From Baumannia cicadellinicola str. Hc (Homalodisca coagulata) (GTDB lineage Bacteria; Pseudomonadota; Gammaproteobacteria; Enterobacterales; Enterobacteriaceae): a stretch of DNA of 21,924 bases. The stretch is from NCBI RefSeq assembly GCF_000013185.1, contig NC_007984.1:1-21924 (forward strand), in the 5' to 3' direction. The translations under genes were made by a program, and so were the position numbers. Below are positions 8,964 to 18,123 of this stretch, one piece after another; positions within the stretch are counted from its first letter, which is position 1; each line of letters opens with the position of its first letter. The notes under the pieces were generated by a model. It was not told the origin of the DNA, did not search any database, and worked only from the letters and a program-made list of their open reading frames with translations.

Positions 8964-10118
8964 ATGAAATTACCGGTCTATCTAGACTATGCAGCTACTA
9001 CTCCGGTTGACCCAAGAGTTGCTAATAAGATGATGCAATATCTAACTATGGACGGTATTTTTGGTAATCCTGCTTCTCGCTCCCATCGCTATGGTTGGTT
9101 AGCTGAAGAAGCTGTAGATGTAGCACGTCATGAAATTGCCGATCTAATCGGAGCTGATATTCGTGAGATAATTTTTACTTCTGGTGCTACTGAATCAGAT
9201 AATTTAGCAATTAAAGGAGCAGTGCAAGCTAACAAACAAAAAGGTAATCATATCGTTACAAGCTTAACTGAACATAAAGCTGTACTAGATACCTGTAAGT
9301 ATTTAGAACAAAATGGATATAACGTAACCTGGTTGTCGCCACAGAAAAATGGTGTAATTTCAATACAACAGCTTAATAATGCACTACGAGATGACACTAT
9401 TCTTGTATCTCTAATGCATGTTAATAATGAAATTGGCATTATTCATAATATTACTAAATTTGGTCAAATATGCCAACGTAACAATATTTTATTTCATGTA
9501 GATGCTACTCAAAGTATAGGTAAATTACCTATTGATCTCAACGTACTTCCAGTAGATTTAATGTCATTTAGTAGTCATAAAATATATGGTCCTAAGGGAA
9601 TTGGCGGTTTGTATGTTAGTCGCAAACAGAGAGTATCAATTACCGCACAAATTCATGGTGGAGGTCATGAACGTGGAATGCGTTCAGGCACTTTACCTGT
9701 ACATCAGATTGTTGGTATGGGCGAAGCTTATCGCATAGCAAAAGAAGAAATGGGAGCAGAAATGTTCCGTATCCGAAAATTACGTGATCGCTTATGGCAA
9801 GGTTTACAGCATATCAAAGGTATTTCAGTTAATGGAGATTTAATACATAGTGTTGCTACAATACTTAATATAAGTATTGACAATGTAGATAATGAATTAC
9901 TCATGATGGTTTTAAATAACCTAGCAGTTTCATCAGGATCGGCGTGTAACTATTCTAATTTTGAATCTTCCTATGTGTTACGGGCTTTAGGTTTAAACGA
10001 TAATATGGCCCGTAGTTCAATACGTTTTTCGCTAGGACGTTTCACTACAAAAGAAGAAATAGATTATGCTATTAAACAGACTCAGCTTGCTATCGCACGT
10101 CAGCGTATAGTCTTATAA
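8964..10118 (+). CDS. iscS: Cysteine desulfurase IscS lacking the C-terminal tail
   Basis: IscS is a PLP enzyme that takes sulfur from cysteine as a persulfide and passes it to IscU for Fe-S clusters, and to TusA, ThiI and others for tRNA thiolation. The 384-aa protein aligns without gaps to E. coli IscS (404 aa). The PLP lysine is kept in [10 protein letters not shown] and the active-site Cys328 in [15 protein letters not shown] and [14 protein letters not shown] are also present. It stops right after the equivalent of residue 384, so the last 20 residues of E. coli IscS are missing. That end has been reported as important for IscU binding. Only 32 bases follow before ndk, so the tail is deleted and not frameshifted. 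iscR, iscU, iscA, hscB, hscA and fdx, which normally surround it, are not in the window. I infer a role mainly in tRNA thiolation, or with partners encoded elsewhere. Confidence 0.95.
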   Translation: MKLPVYLDYAATTPVDPRVANKMMQYLTMDGIFGNPASRSHRYGWLAEEAVDVARHEIADLIGADIREIIFTSGATESDNLAIKGAVQANKQKGNHIVTSLTEHKAVLDTCKYLEQNGYNVTWLSPQKNGVISIQQLNNALRDDTILVSLMHVNNEIGIIHNITKFGQICQRNNILFHVDATQSIGKLPIDLNVLPVDLMSFSSHKIYGPKGIGGLYVSRKQRVSITAQIHGGGHERGMRSGTLPVHQIVGMGEAYRIAKEEMGAEMFRIRKLRDRLWQGLQHIKGISVNGDLIHSVATILNISIDNVDNELLMMVLNNLAVSSGSACNYSNFESSYVLRALGLNDNMARSSIRFSLGRFTTKEEIDYAIKQTQLAIARQRIVL

Positions 10119-10150
10119 AATAGTTTAACTTTCAATAAAGGATAAACAGT

Positions 10151-10585
10151 ATGACTATCGAACGTACACTGTCTATTATTAAACCTAATGCTATTAAGAA
10201 TAATGCATTAGGTACGATAATTCATCGTTTTATAAGTGCTAACTTTAATATCATAGGCATGAAAATGCTACATCTTACTAAAGCTCAGGCTAAAGGTTTT
10301 TATACTGAGCATCAACATAAATCGTTCTTTAATGATTTAATTAATTTTATGATTTCTGGTCCTATTGTAGTATTAGTACTAGAAAGTCCAGATGCTATAC
10401 GTCGGAATCGCGATATAATAGGAGCTACTAATCCAGTAGATGCCATAGCTGGAACTTTACGAGCCGACTATGCTGATAGCTTGATAGAAAATGCAGTACA
10501 TGGTTCTGATTCATTAACAGCTGCTATGAGGGAAATAAATTATTTCTTCTTAGCAGGTGAGGTTTACGGAAGTATGTATCAATAA
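10151..10585 (+). CDS. ndk: Nucleoside diphosphate kinase
   Basis: Ndk moves the terminal phosphate of ATP to other nucleoside diphosphates through a phosphohistidine, balancing the (d)NTP pools. The 144-aa protein (143 in E. coli) begins [11 protein letters not shown], contains [12 protein letters not shown] and [10 protein letters not shown], and has the catalytic His117 in the NAVHGSDS block. The C-terminus (YGSMYQ) diverges from E. coli, which is common in this family. An AAAGGA ribosome-binding site ends about 8 bases before the ATG. The gene lies 32 bases after iscS and is likely cotranscribed with it. In E. coli many genes separate the two, so this operon-like arrangement arose by deletion. 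Confidence 0.97.
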   Translation: MTIERTLSIIKPNAIKNNALGTIIHRFISANFNIIGMKMLHLTKAQAKGFYTEHQHKSFFNDLINFMISGPIVVLVLESPDAIRRNRDIIGATNPVDAIAGTLRADYADSLIENAVHGSDSLTAAMREINYFFLAGEVYGSMYQ

Positions 10586-10917
10586 GCTAAATAAATTGTT
10601 CTTATATTTATATGCTAGTATATATAAATTAAAAATTTTATATATATAGAATATCTTTTTAAGAAGAACCTTCTCGTATTATTGTTAGTTAATTGCTATT
10701 AATGTAGACAATGATATTGAGAATATTGTATCTCTTTTTAGTATAAATATTTTATTATAATAAAATATTTAATTTTAATTTGATTCAAGATAATTATATA
10801 TTATAAATTTTACCAAATTGATTAGCATAAATTAATTTAGTGTTACTATTTAATAATCGCTTATAATAACCGTACTATTTTAGTATTAACATGGTATAAA
10901 TTTTATTTAGGTAAGTA
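10586..10917. other. Gene-free gap between ndk and ispG
   Basis: In E. coli, rlmN and rodZ lie between ndk and ispG. This 332-base interval is almost entirely A and T, has stops in every frame, and shows no recognisable remnant of either gene. It contains a weak hairpin AGAAG/CTTCT (10662-10674), a long perfect palindrome listed separately, and a TATAAT (10862-10867) that could be the -10 of the ispG operon but lacks a good -35. Confidence 0.6.
10744..10771. repeat. Perfect 28-base AT palindrome
   Basis: The two halves (10744-10757 and 10758-10771) are exact reverse complements with 14-base arms and no G or C. The left arm begins TAAATATTTTATTA. Transcribed, it would fold into a hairpin of about 12 pairs; as DNA it could extrude a cruciform. 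It lies about 160 bases after ndk and 147 before ispG. It might end ndk transcription, but a pure A-T stem is a weak terminator. Confidence 0.5.
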
Positions 10918-12054
10918 TTGAGTAAAGAAGTCATGCAGAATTTAGTTTCTAATCGTCGTAAATCCAAACGTATTTATGTTGGCAATGTACCAATAGGTGA
11001 TGGTGCACCTATTGCGGTGCAATCTATGACTAATACTCAAACTACTAACGTTATTGCTACAGTTAATCAGATTAAAGCTTTAGAGCGTCTGGGCGCCGAT
11101 ATTGTGCGTGTATCTGTACCTACTTTACATGCAGCTGAACAATTTAAACTTATCAAAGAACAAGTTGATGTTCCTTTAGTTGCTGATATTCATTTTGATT
11201 ATCGTATCGCATTAAAAGTAGCTAAGTATGGTGTAAATTGTCTACGTATTAATCCTGGAAATATTGGTAATAAGAAACGCATTAGATCAGTGGTTGATTG
11301 TGCTCGTGATCATCATATCCCTATTAGGATTGGAATTAATGCCGGTTCTTTAGAAAAAGATTTACAAAATAAATATAGTAAACCTACTCCTGAAGTATTA
11401 TTAGAATCAGCTTTACGTCAGATAGATATTCTAGATAGGCTAAATTTTGATCAATTCAAAGTTAGTGTAAAAGCTTCTGATGTATTATTAGCTGTTAGAT
11501 CTTACCGTTTACTTGCATCACAAATTGATCAACCGTTACATATTGGTATTACTGAAGCTGGTGGTGCTCGTAGCGGTGCTGTTAAATCAGCTATAGGAAT
11601 AGGTTTATTACTAAGCGAAGGTATCGGTGATACTTTACGTGTTTCTTTAGCTTCTGATCCAATAGAAGAAGTAAAAGTAGCATTTGATATCCTAAAATCC
11701 CTACGTATCCGTACACGAGGTATTAATTTTATAGCATGTCCTACCTGTTCTCGTCAGGAATTTGATGTAATTGGCACAGTCAAAGAATTAGAACAACGAT
11801 TAGAAGATATTGTTACACCAATGGATATCTCTATTATCGGTTGTATAGTAAATGGTCTAGGTGAAGCACTAATGTCCAATATTGGTGTTACTGGTGGACC
11901 TCGTAACAGTAGTTTTTACGAAGATGGTATTCGACAACATCACCGCTTCGATAATAAATTTATTATTGATCAGCTTGAAGCTCGTATTCGAGCTAAAGCT
12001 ATGATGCTGGAAGAGAACAATAAAATAACAGTAATTAATTTACCGAAAAAATAA
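10918..12054 (+). CDS. ispG: 4-hydroxy-3-methylbut-2-en-1-yl diphosphate synthase
   Basis: IspG is the [4Fe-4S] enzyme of the penultimate MEP-pathway step, MEcPP to HMBPP, giving isoprenoids for quinones and undecaprenyl carriers. Counting from the TTG start the protein is 378 aa (372 in E. coli). Cluster ligands Cys274, Cys277 ([10 protein letters not shown]), Cys309 and Glu316 are all present, and [11 protein letters not shown] and INPGNIGN are conserved. In the usually conserved NGPGEA block the proline is leucine (residue 314). The start is uncertain. TTG at 10918 has an AGGT five bases upstream. ATG at 10933, giving 373 aa, fits the E. coli N-terminus better (RRKS lies 11 versus 12 residues in) but has only a weak ribosome-binding site. 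hisS follows after 22 bases, as in E. coli, so they form an operon. The Fe-S cluster requires an assembly system. Confidence 0.95.
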   Translation: MSKEVMQNLVSNRRKSKRIYVGNVPIGDGAPIAVQSMTNTQTTNVIATVNQIKALERLGADIVRVSVPTLHAAEQFKLIKEQVDVPLVADIHFDYRIALKVAKYGVNCLRINPGNIGNKKRIRSVVDCARDHHIPIRIGINAGSLEKDLQNKYSKPTPEVLLESALRQIDILDRLNFDQFKVSVKASDVLLAVRSYRLLASQIDQPLHIGITEAGGARSGAVKSAIGIGLLLSEGIGDTLRVSLASDPIEEVKVAFDILKSLRIRTRGINFIACPTCSRQEFDVIGTVKELEQRLEDIVTPMDISIIGCIVNGLGEALMSNIGVTGGPRNSSFYEDGIRQHHRFDNKFIIDQLEARIRAKAMMLEENNKITVINLPKK

Positions 12055-12076
12055 CATAGGAATTAACATATTTAAT

Positions 12077-13369
12077 ATGGTAAAAAGAATACAGTCAATT
12101 CGTGGCATGAAAGATTATTTGCCTAAAGAGATGGTATTCTTGCAATACCTTGAAAACTTATTAAAACAAGTACTAGTAAGTTATGGTTACAGTGAAATCC
12201 GCTTACCTATTGTCGAGCAAACTCTATTATTTAAACGTGCTATAGGTGAAATCACTGATGTTGTCGAAAAAGAAATGTATAGTTTTGAAGATCTTAATGG
12301 TGATCACTTAACATTACGTCCAGAAGGTACAGCCGGTTGTGTACGAGCAGGTATAGAACATAGTCTATTCCATCAAAAGTTAGAACAACGCTGGTGGTAT
12401 ATTGGCCCAATGTTTCGCCATGAACGACCGCAAAAAGGAAGGTACCGTCAGTTTTATCAGTTAGGTGCTGAAGTTTTTGGTCAACATGGTCCTGATATAG
12501 ATGCTGAGCTAATCATGTTAACTGCCAGATGGTGGAAAGTATTAGGTATTAGCGAATATGTTACACTTGAATTAAATTCAATTGGATCTGTAGATACCCG
12601 CAATCGTTATTGTAAAGCATTAGTTACATTTTTAGTACAACATGAAAGGTATCTAAATAATATTTATCGACGTAGTATATATACTAATCCAATGCGGATT
12701 CTTGATACAAAAAATATACAAATCCAGGAATTACTAAATGATGCACCAGTTATAGCCGAATATCTTGACGATAATGCTCATAAACACTTTTCTAGTATAT
12801 GTAAGCTATTAGATTTGACTGGAATTAACTATAAAATTAATACTCGTTTAGTCCGTGGTCTAGATTATTATAACTATACTGTATTTGAATGGACAACGAA
12901 ACATTTAGGTTCTCAAGGAACAATTTGTGCAGGAGGTCGTTACGATCTTTTAGTAGAACAACTTGGTGGAAAAGCAACACCAGCTATTGGAGCTGCTATA
13001 GGACTTGATCGTTTAGTATTATTAGTACAAAGATTAAAACCTAGTTTATCTCTAATAACATTACCGATAGATATTTATATAGTAGCCGTTGGTGATGCTA
13101 CACAAAGTAGAGCAATGCTTTTAGCTGAAAAAATACATGATGCTATACCATCATTACGTATAGTTACTAACTACGGAGGTGGTAATTTTAAGAAACAATT
13201 TAGCAGAGCTAATAAGTATAGTGCTAGTTTAACCTTAATTATTGGTGAAAACGAAATAGTTACACAGCAAGTAACTATAAAAGATCTATCAACTGGTAAA
13301 CAGAAAACATTAGCACAGAATGAGATAATAGCATATCTTTATTCCTTCTTTTTTAAGAAGAAAGATTAA
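12077..13369 (+). CDS. hisS: Histidyl-tRNA synthetase
   Basis: This class II aminoacyl-tRNA synthetase charges tRNA-His. The protein is 430 aa (424 in E. coli). Motif 2 is intact ([14 protein letters not shown], from residue 113). The histidine-specific blocks [15 protein letters not shown] and CAGGRYD are present, as is motif 3 (GLDRLVLL). A C-terminal anticodon-binding domain follows, with [11 protein letters not shown]. The last residues, FFFKKKD, extend past the E. coli end and are encoded by a small T-rich/A-rich inverted repeat (CTTCTT and AAGAAG at 13345-13360), probably a neutral shift of the stop codon. It lies between ispG and bamB as in E. coli, with yfgM deleted. Confidence 0.97.
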   Translation: MVKRIQSIRGMKDYLPKEMVFLQYLENLLKQVLVSYGYSEIRLPIVEQTLLFKRAIGEITDVVEKEMYSFEDLNGDHLTLRPEGTAGCVRAGIEHSLFHQKLEQRWWYIGPMFRHERPQKGRYRQFYQLGAEVFGQHGPDIDAELIMLTARWWKVLGISEYVTLELNSIGSVDTRNRYCKALVTFLVQHERYLNNIYRRSIYTNPMRILDTKNIQIQELLNDAPVIAEYLDDNAHKHFSSICKLLDLTGINYKINTRLVRGLDYYNYTVFEWTTKHLGSQGTICAGGRYDLLVEQLGGKATPAIGAAIGLDRLVLLVQRLKPSLSLITLPIDIYIVAVGDATQSRAMLLAEKIHDAIPSLRIVTNYGGGNFKKQFSRANKYSASLTLIIGENEIVTQQVTIKDLSTGKQKTLAQNEIIAYLYSFFFKKKD

Positions 13370-13439
13370 CATCTATAATATTTTATTTATTAATGTTAAT
13401 ATTTATTAATAGTAACTAAATTATCATATTCCATACTAA

Positions 13440-14615
13440 ATGTCATTAGATAAAATCATATTTACGGGATTATTATCTATAATGCTATTAAATGGGTGTG
13501 TATTATTTAATAATAAAAGCTTTATTATTAATCATGAATTCCAACTTATAGAAATATGGAATTATACGGTTGGAAATAGTACTCAACAATATTATTCTGC
13601 CTTACATCCTGTTTGTCAGGATACCTATATATTTGTAGCTAATCGTAACGGTATTGTAAAAGCATTAGCTATTAATACCGGTCAAGAAATTTGGTCAGTT
13701 AACCTATCAAGAAGAAAGTCTTGTTTATTACCAGGTGATAATCTAGTGTTATTATCAGGTGGTATTACAGTTATGAGAAATCGCATATACATTGGTAGCG
13801 AAAAAGCAAAAGTTTATGCTTTAAAAACAGAAGATGGTAGCTTACTTTGGGAAACTACTGTATCAGGAGAAGTACTATCGACTCCAGTTGTTAGTAATAA
13901 TATGGTAATAGTATATACTAGTAATAGTGTAATACAAGCTCTAAATGAATCTGATGGTATAGTTAAATGGACTATTCATTTGAATAGATTACCAAAATTA
14001 ACTTTGAGAGGTCAATCATCTCCTGCTATTGCTTTTGGCACTGCTATTATAGGTGATAATTATGGTCAAGTTCATGCAATACTAATAGACCAAGGACAGC
14101 TGATTTGGCAAAAAGCTATTTATTCTAATAAAATTAACTCTGAAATGTGCTTCAGAGATATTCAAGCCTCTCCGGTAGTAGAGGATAATATATTATATGC
14201 TGTTGCCTATAATGGTAATCTTGTAGCAATAAATTTATTATCAAGCAATATTATTTGGTTACGAGCAATTGGTTCATTAAATGATTTTTTAGTAAAACAT
14301 GGTACTATTTATATAGTAGATCAAGATGATCGAGTAATAGCGGTAGATGCGATTAATGGTTCTACTTTATGGAGCCAAAATCAATTATTGCACCGTAAAC
14401 TTACGTCTCCCATATTGTATAATGGATATATTGTTATCGGTGACTCACAAGGATATCTACATTGGGTAAATGTAGCAGATGGTTCTCTAAAAGCTAAAAT
14501 AAAAATAGATAACTCCGGTTTGCGAACTAAACCTATTTTGGGCGGGGACAAGTTAATTATCCAAGCTCAAAATGGTAAATTATATGCTTTTTCCACAATT
14601 CATAAACATTTTTAA
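13440..14615 (+). CDS. bamB: Outer-membrane assembly lipoprotein BamB
   Basis: BamB is the beta-propeller lipoprotein of the Bam complex that helps BamA insert beta-barrel proteins into the outer membrane. The 391-aa protein (392 in E. coli) has a lipoprotein signal ending in a lipobox LLNGC with Cys20 as the acylated residue, at the same position as in E. coli. PQQ-like propeller repeats follow: VKALAINTGQEIWS, YIGSEKAKVYAL, IQALNESDGIVKWT, AYNGNLVAINL, YIVDQDDRVIAV and GDSQGYLHWV. The ATG has no clear ribosome-binding site, but homology and the signal peptide fix the start. It lies 70 bases after hisS, where E. coli has yfgM, and 18 bases before der, so bamB-der are likely cotranscribed. 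Its presence shows that the cell still makes an outer membrane with barrel proteins. Confidence 0.95.
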   Translation: MSLDKIIFTGLLSIMLLNGCVLFNNKSFIINHEFQLIEIWNYTVGNSTQQYYSALHPVCQDTYIFVANRNGIVKALAINTGQEIWSVNLSRRKSCLLPGDNLVLLSGGITVMRNRIYIGSEKAKVYALKTEDGSLLWETTVSGEVLSTPVVSNNMVIVYTSNSVIQALNESDGIVKWTIHLNRLPKLTLRGQSSPAIAFGTAIIGDNYGQVHAILIDQGQLIWQKAIYSNKINSEMCFRDIQASPVVEDNILYAVAYNGNLVAINLLSSNIIWLRAIGSLNDFLVKHGTIYIVDQDDRVIAVDAINGSTLWSQNQLLHRKLTSPILYNGYIVIGDSQGYLHWVNVADGSLKAKIKIDNSGLRTKPILGGDKLIIQAQNGKLYAFSTIHKHF

Positions 14616-14633
14616 AAAATAAGGACTATAATT

Positions 14634-16052
14634 ATGATACCTATTATTGCGTTGGTTGGGCGTCCTAATGTAGGTAAATCTACTTTATTTAATAAATTAA
14701 CGCACACAAATGACGCAATAGTAGCAGATTATTCGGGTTTGACACGCGATCGAAAATATGGTCATGCTAAATGGAAAAATTACAATTTTATAGTTATTGA
14801 TACCGGTGGTATTGGTATTTCTAAAAAAGGGTTAGCAATTCATATTATAAAACAATCACTGTTAGCTATAAAAGAAGCAGATGTTATATTCTTTGTTGTA
14901 GATGCTATTACTGGTCTAATGATAGAAGATCAAAGTATAGCAAAATATTTACGTAAGTTACAAAAACCTACGTTTATTATTATCAATAAAATTGATGGTA
15001 TAGATATTACCCAAGTAAAATTACAATTTTACGCTATTAACATAGGTCAAATATTCCCTATTGCGGCCTTACAGGGAAGAGGGATTAATATACTATTAAA
15101 AGCTGTTTTCTTATCACTAATACAAAATAATATTCCTCTAACTAATAATAGTTTTACTGAAAGTACCAAATACATAGATCAGCTATTAATGCCAATTAAA
15201 CTTGCCATTGTTGGCAGTTCTAATGTAGGTAAATCAACATTAGCTAACAGTTTCTTAGGCGAAGAGCGTGTAGTAGTATTTGATATGCCAGGAACTACTC
15301 GCGATAGTACTTATATTCCAATGATACGAGCCGAACGTGAATACGTGTTAATCGATACAGCTGGATTACGTAAAAGGAGTAAAATAACCGATATAGCAGA
15401 GAAATTATCGACAGTAAAAACGCTACAATCTATAGAAGAATCTAATGTAGTCTTACTAGTTTTGGATGCCCATAAAGGTATTTCCGATCAGGACTTATCT
15501 TTACTTAGTTTGATTATTGATAGTGGTCGTGCATTCGTAATAGTTGTTAATAAATGGGATAATTTATCTATAGAAAGACGTAATAGCATAAAAGATACCC
15601 TAGCTTATCGATTAAGTTTTATTAATTTTGCACGAATACACTTTATCTCAGCACTATATGGAACAAATATTGATCAAATATTTCAGTCAGTAAATGAAGC
15701 CTATCATTGCTCAACTAAGCGCATTAGTACTGCACTATTAACTAAAATTTTGCACATAGCCATAAAAGAACATCAACCACCCATTATTAGTGGCTACCGA
15801 GTAAAACTAAAGTATGCCCATTATGGAGGATATAACCCACCCATAGTAGTTATTCATGGTAATAAAGCAACAGAATTACCTGTCTCATATAAGCGTTATC
15901 TCAGTAATTTTTTTCGACATTCATTACAAATTATGGGCACTCCTATTCGTATTCAGTTTAATGAACCAGCTAATCCATTTATTCATCATAAGTCAATACC
16001 AAATAAATTACGTAAACTTTTATTGAGCAAAAGAAATATCAAAATCAAATAA
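14634..16052 (+). CDS. der: Ribosome-assembly GTPase Der (EngA), two GTPase domains
   Basis: Der is an essential GTPase of 50S subunit assembly with two tandem G domains and a KH-like domain. In domain 1: P-loop GRPNVGKST (9-17), DTGG and NKID. In domain 2: P-loop GSSNVGKST (194-202), [17 protein letters not shown] and NKWD. The KH-like end has [20 protein letters not shown] and GTPIRIQF. At 472 aa it is shorter than the E. coli protein (490), mainly because the acidic linker between the G domains (a run of Glu/Asp in E. coli) is reduced to a short neutral stretch. The second P-loop has SS where E. coli has RP; the GKST core is intact. AAGGA lies 8 bases before the ATG. It follows bamB as in E. 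coli. It is the last gene of the conserved block. Confidence 0.97.
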   Translation: MIPIIALVGRPNVGKSTLFNKLTHTNDAIVADYSGLTRDRKYGHAKWKNYNFIVIDTGGIGISKKGLAIHIIKQSLLAIKEADVIFFVVDAITGLMIEDQSIAKYLRKLQKPTFIIINKIDGIDITQVKLQFYAINIGQIFPIAALQGRGINILLKAVFLSLIQNNIPLTNNSFTESTKYIDQLLMPIKLAIVGSSNVGKSTLANSFLGEERVVVFDMPGTTRDSTYIPMIRAEREYVLIDTAGLRKRSKITDIAEKLSTVKTLQSIEESNVVLLVLDAHKGISDQDLSLLSLIIDSGRAFVIVVNKWDNLSIERRNSIKDTLAYRLSFINFARIHFISALYGTNIDQIFQSVNEAYHCSTKRISTALLTKILHIAIKEHQPPIISGYRVKLKYAHYGGYNPPIVVIHGNKATELPVSYKRYLSNFFRHSLQIMGTPIRIQFNEPANPFIHHKSIPNKLRKLLLSKRNIKIK

Positions 16053-16149
16053 ATTTTGCTAAAATCATGTTTCCAATTTGGTCCGGTCTGTTATAAATGC
16101 TAAATGCGATTTAGGCCTTATATATACTTTGATAGAATAAGATATTAAC

Positions 16150-17811
16150 ATGAAAAATATTAATCCAATTAATACGAATGCGTGGAACAGTTTACAACAA
16201 CATTTTAATAACATAAAAGAAGTAAAAATAAGAGATCTATTTTTGCTAGATTCCCAACGGTTCGATAATTTTTCTGCTATTTTTGATAACCAGATATTAT
16301 TAGATTACTCGAAAAATCGTATTACTACCGAGACACTATATTTATTATTTGCTTTAGCTAAAGAATGTGATCTACCTAATGCAATAGCTGCTATGTTTAG
16401 TGGTCAGAAAATTAACCGCACTGAGGATCGTGCAGTATTACATATTGCATTACGTAATCGTAGTAATAAAATTATTGCTATAGATAGTCAAGATATAATG
16501 CCAGAAGTAAATGCAGTACTATCGAAAATGAGGCAATTTTGTAATCAGATAATTAGTGGTCAATGGAAAGGTTATACTGGTAAACCTATTACTAATATAG
16601 TAAATATTGGAATTGGTGGTTCTGATCTTGGACCATATATGGTAACTGAAGCATTACGACCCTATAAGAACCATCTTAATATGCATTTTGTATCTAATGT
16701 CGATGGTACGCATATCACAGAAAAATTTAAGTATTTAGATCCAGAAACAACTTTATTTTTGATTGCATCTAAAACTTTTACTACTCAGGAGACTATGACA
16801 AATGCTCATAGTGCACGTAATTGGTTTTTGAAAACAGCAGTAAATGAGCAATATATTGCTCAACATTTTGTTGCTATCTCAACTAATGCTAACGATGTAG
16901 TAAAATTTGGTATAAATATTAACAATATGTTTCAATTCTGGGATTGGGTAGGTGGTCGTTATTCTTTATGGTCTGCTATTGGTCTGTCGATTGCGTTATC
17001 ACTAGGTTTCGAAAATTTCGAGCTATTACTTGAAGGTGCACACGCAATGGACTGTCATTTTACTGAAACTCAGTTAGAACATAATTTACCAGTTATATTA
17101 GCACTAATTAATATCTGGTATAATAATTTTTTTGGCTTCGAAACAGAAGCTATCATACCGTATGATCAATATATGCACCGTTTTGCCGCTTATTTGCAGC
17201 AATGTCATATGGAATCAAATGGTAAATCTATAGATAGGAATGGTAATATTATTAACTATCAAACAGGATCAATTATCTGGGGTGAGCCTGGTACAAATAG
17301 CCAACATTCTTTTTACCAATTACTTCACCAAGGAACCAAAATAGTACCTTGTGATTTTATTGTACCAGCAATAAGTCACAATCCATTAGGAGATCATCAT
17401 CTTAAGTTATTAGCCAATTGTTTCGCTCAGACTGAAGCATTAGCTTTTGGTAAATCATGTCAGTTTATAGAAGAAAAATTTATAATGGGTACAACATCAG
17501 AACAAAAACTATCTATTATACCATTCAAGGTATGTGGGGGTAATCGTCCAACTAATTCTATTTTAGTAAAACAAATAACTCCTTATAATCTTGGAGCACT
17601 AATTTCATTATATGAGCATAAGATTTTTACACAAAGTGTGATACTGAATATTTATGCTTTTGACCAGTGGGGCGTAGAATTAGGAAAAACACAAGCTAAT
17701 TCTGTTCTATCAGAATTAGCAACAGATAATATAGTTACATGCCATAATAGTTCTACTAATGGATTAATTAACTATTATAAATCCTGGCGCTATAAAACAG
17801 ATGATAAATAG
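16150..17811 (+). CDS. pgi: Glucose-6-phosphate isomerase
   Basis: Pgi interconverts glucose-6-phosphate and fructose-6-phosphate in glycolysis and gluconeogenesis. The 553-aa protein (549 in E. coli) has the signature [27 protein letters not shown] and [20 protein letters not shown]. The catalytic residues are Glu355 (MESNGK), His386 (TNSQHSF) and Lys513 (ELGKTQA). The C-terminus [14 protein letters not shown] matches, with a short KTDDK extension. The region between der and pgi (97 bases) marks a synteny break, since pgi is far from der in E. coli. It contains only a weak hairpin CTAAAT/ATTTAG (16100-16114), and no strong ribosome-binding site precedes the ATG. With PckA nearby, the gluconeogenic direction is plausible. 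Confidence 0.98.
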   Translation: MKNINPINTNAWNSLQQHFNNIKEVKIRDLFLLDSQRFDNFSAIFDNQILLDYSKNRITTETLYLLFALAKECDLPNAIAAMFSGQKINRTEDRAVLHIALRNRSNKIIAIDSQDIMPEVNAVLSKMRQFCNQIISGQWKGYTGKPITNIVNIGIGGSDLGPYMVTEALRPYKNHLNMHFVSNVDGTHITEKFKYLDPETTLFLIASKTFTTQETMTNAHSARNWFLKTAVNEQYIAQHFVAISTNANDVVKFGININNMFQFWDWVGGRYSLWSAIGLSIALSLGFENFELLLEGAHAMDCHFTETQLEHNLPVILALINIWYNNFFGFETEAIIPYDQYMHRFAAYLQQCHMESNGKSIDRNGNIINYQTGSIIWGEPGTNSQHSFYQLLHQGTKIVPCDFIVPAISHNPLGDHHLKLLANCFAQTEALAFGKSCQFIEEKFIMGTTSEQKLSIIPFKVCGGNRPTNSILVKQITPYNLGALISLYEHKIFTQSVILNIYAFDQWGVELGKTQANSVLSELATDNIVTCHNSSTNGLINYYKSWRYKTDDK

Positions 17812-17899
17812 TTAAACTTAAATAAATTAACTAATCATTAATAAGTAATAGTTATTAATCTAATATCTCTTTTAGAAAGAGATAATGTTAACTATAAGT

Positions 17900-17947
17900 T
17901 AATTATCTTAATGATTACAATGATTACTAAGATAATTATGTTTTTTT
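17900..17947 (+). terminator. Candidate intrinsic terminator of pgi
   Basis: TAATTATCTTA (17900-17910) and TAAGATAATTA (17928-17938) form an exact 11-base-pair stem, followed two bases later by seven T (17941-17947). The 17-base loop consists of two copies of ATGATTAC separated by one A. The layout is that of an intrinsic terminator, but the stem has only one G-C pair, which makes it weak. It starts 89 bases past the pgi stop. Confidence 0.4.
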
Positions 17948-18086
17948 CTAAAAAAAGATTATTATTGACATATAACTTTATAATTTATGCTCTGAAAAAT
18001 TTAAGAATTTCTCAGTAATTTTTATAAAATCTACCTATTCTAAGATAATAGAATTATTAGTATTTAAACACTAATATACTCCAAAC

Positions 18087-18109
18087 AAAAAATTTAGATC
18101 ATATATCTA
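18087..18109 (-). terminator. Weak candidate terminator of pckA
   Basis: On the minus strand a 5-base-pair stem TAGAT/ATCTA (18095-18109) is followed two bases later by six T (18087-18092 read on that strand). It begins 15 bases after the pckA stop. The position is right but the stem is short. Confidence 0.25.
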
Positions 18110-18123
18110 TGGCATGGAATAAT

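Larger units (their letters stand above)
17812..18123. other. Convergent gap between pgi and pckA with several hairpins
   Basis: This gene-free interval separates two convergent genes. It holds a perfect 9-base-pair stem TATCTCTTT/AAAGAGATA with loop TAG (17864-17884), a larger stem-loop followed by seven T (listed as a terminator), a T7-CT-A7 run (17941-17956), and a third imperfect dyad TGAAAAATT/AATTTCTCA (17993-18014). A weak stem-loop with a T-tract points toward the end of pckA (listed separately). The stacking of hairpins fits termination from both sides. Confidence 0.55.

Noticed and set aside
8957..8966. Alternative ATG at 8957 just before iscS
   Set aside because: It is out of frame with iscS, its frame closes after a few codons, and the ATG at 8964 matches the E. 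coli start exactly.
13345..13360. CTTCTT/AAGAAG dyad at the end of hisS considered as a terminator
   Set aside because: It lies inside the hisS coding sequence, no T-run follows the stem, and the downstream bamB is close enough to be cotranscribed.
16053..16149. Slightly more GC-rich gap between der and pgi, considered as a possible tRNA or small RNA
   Set aside because: No cloverleaf, no T-loop consensus and only a 6-base-pair hairpin were found.
17965..17993. TTGACA in the pgi-pckA gap, a perfect -35 box
   Set aside because: There is no -10 at a suitable distance (the TATAAT nearby is only 8 bases away) and no + strand gene follows; both neighbours end here.
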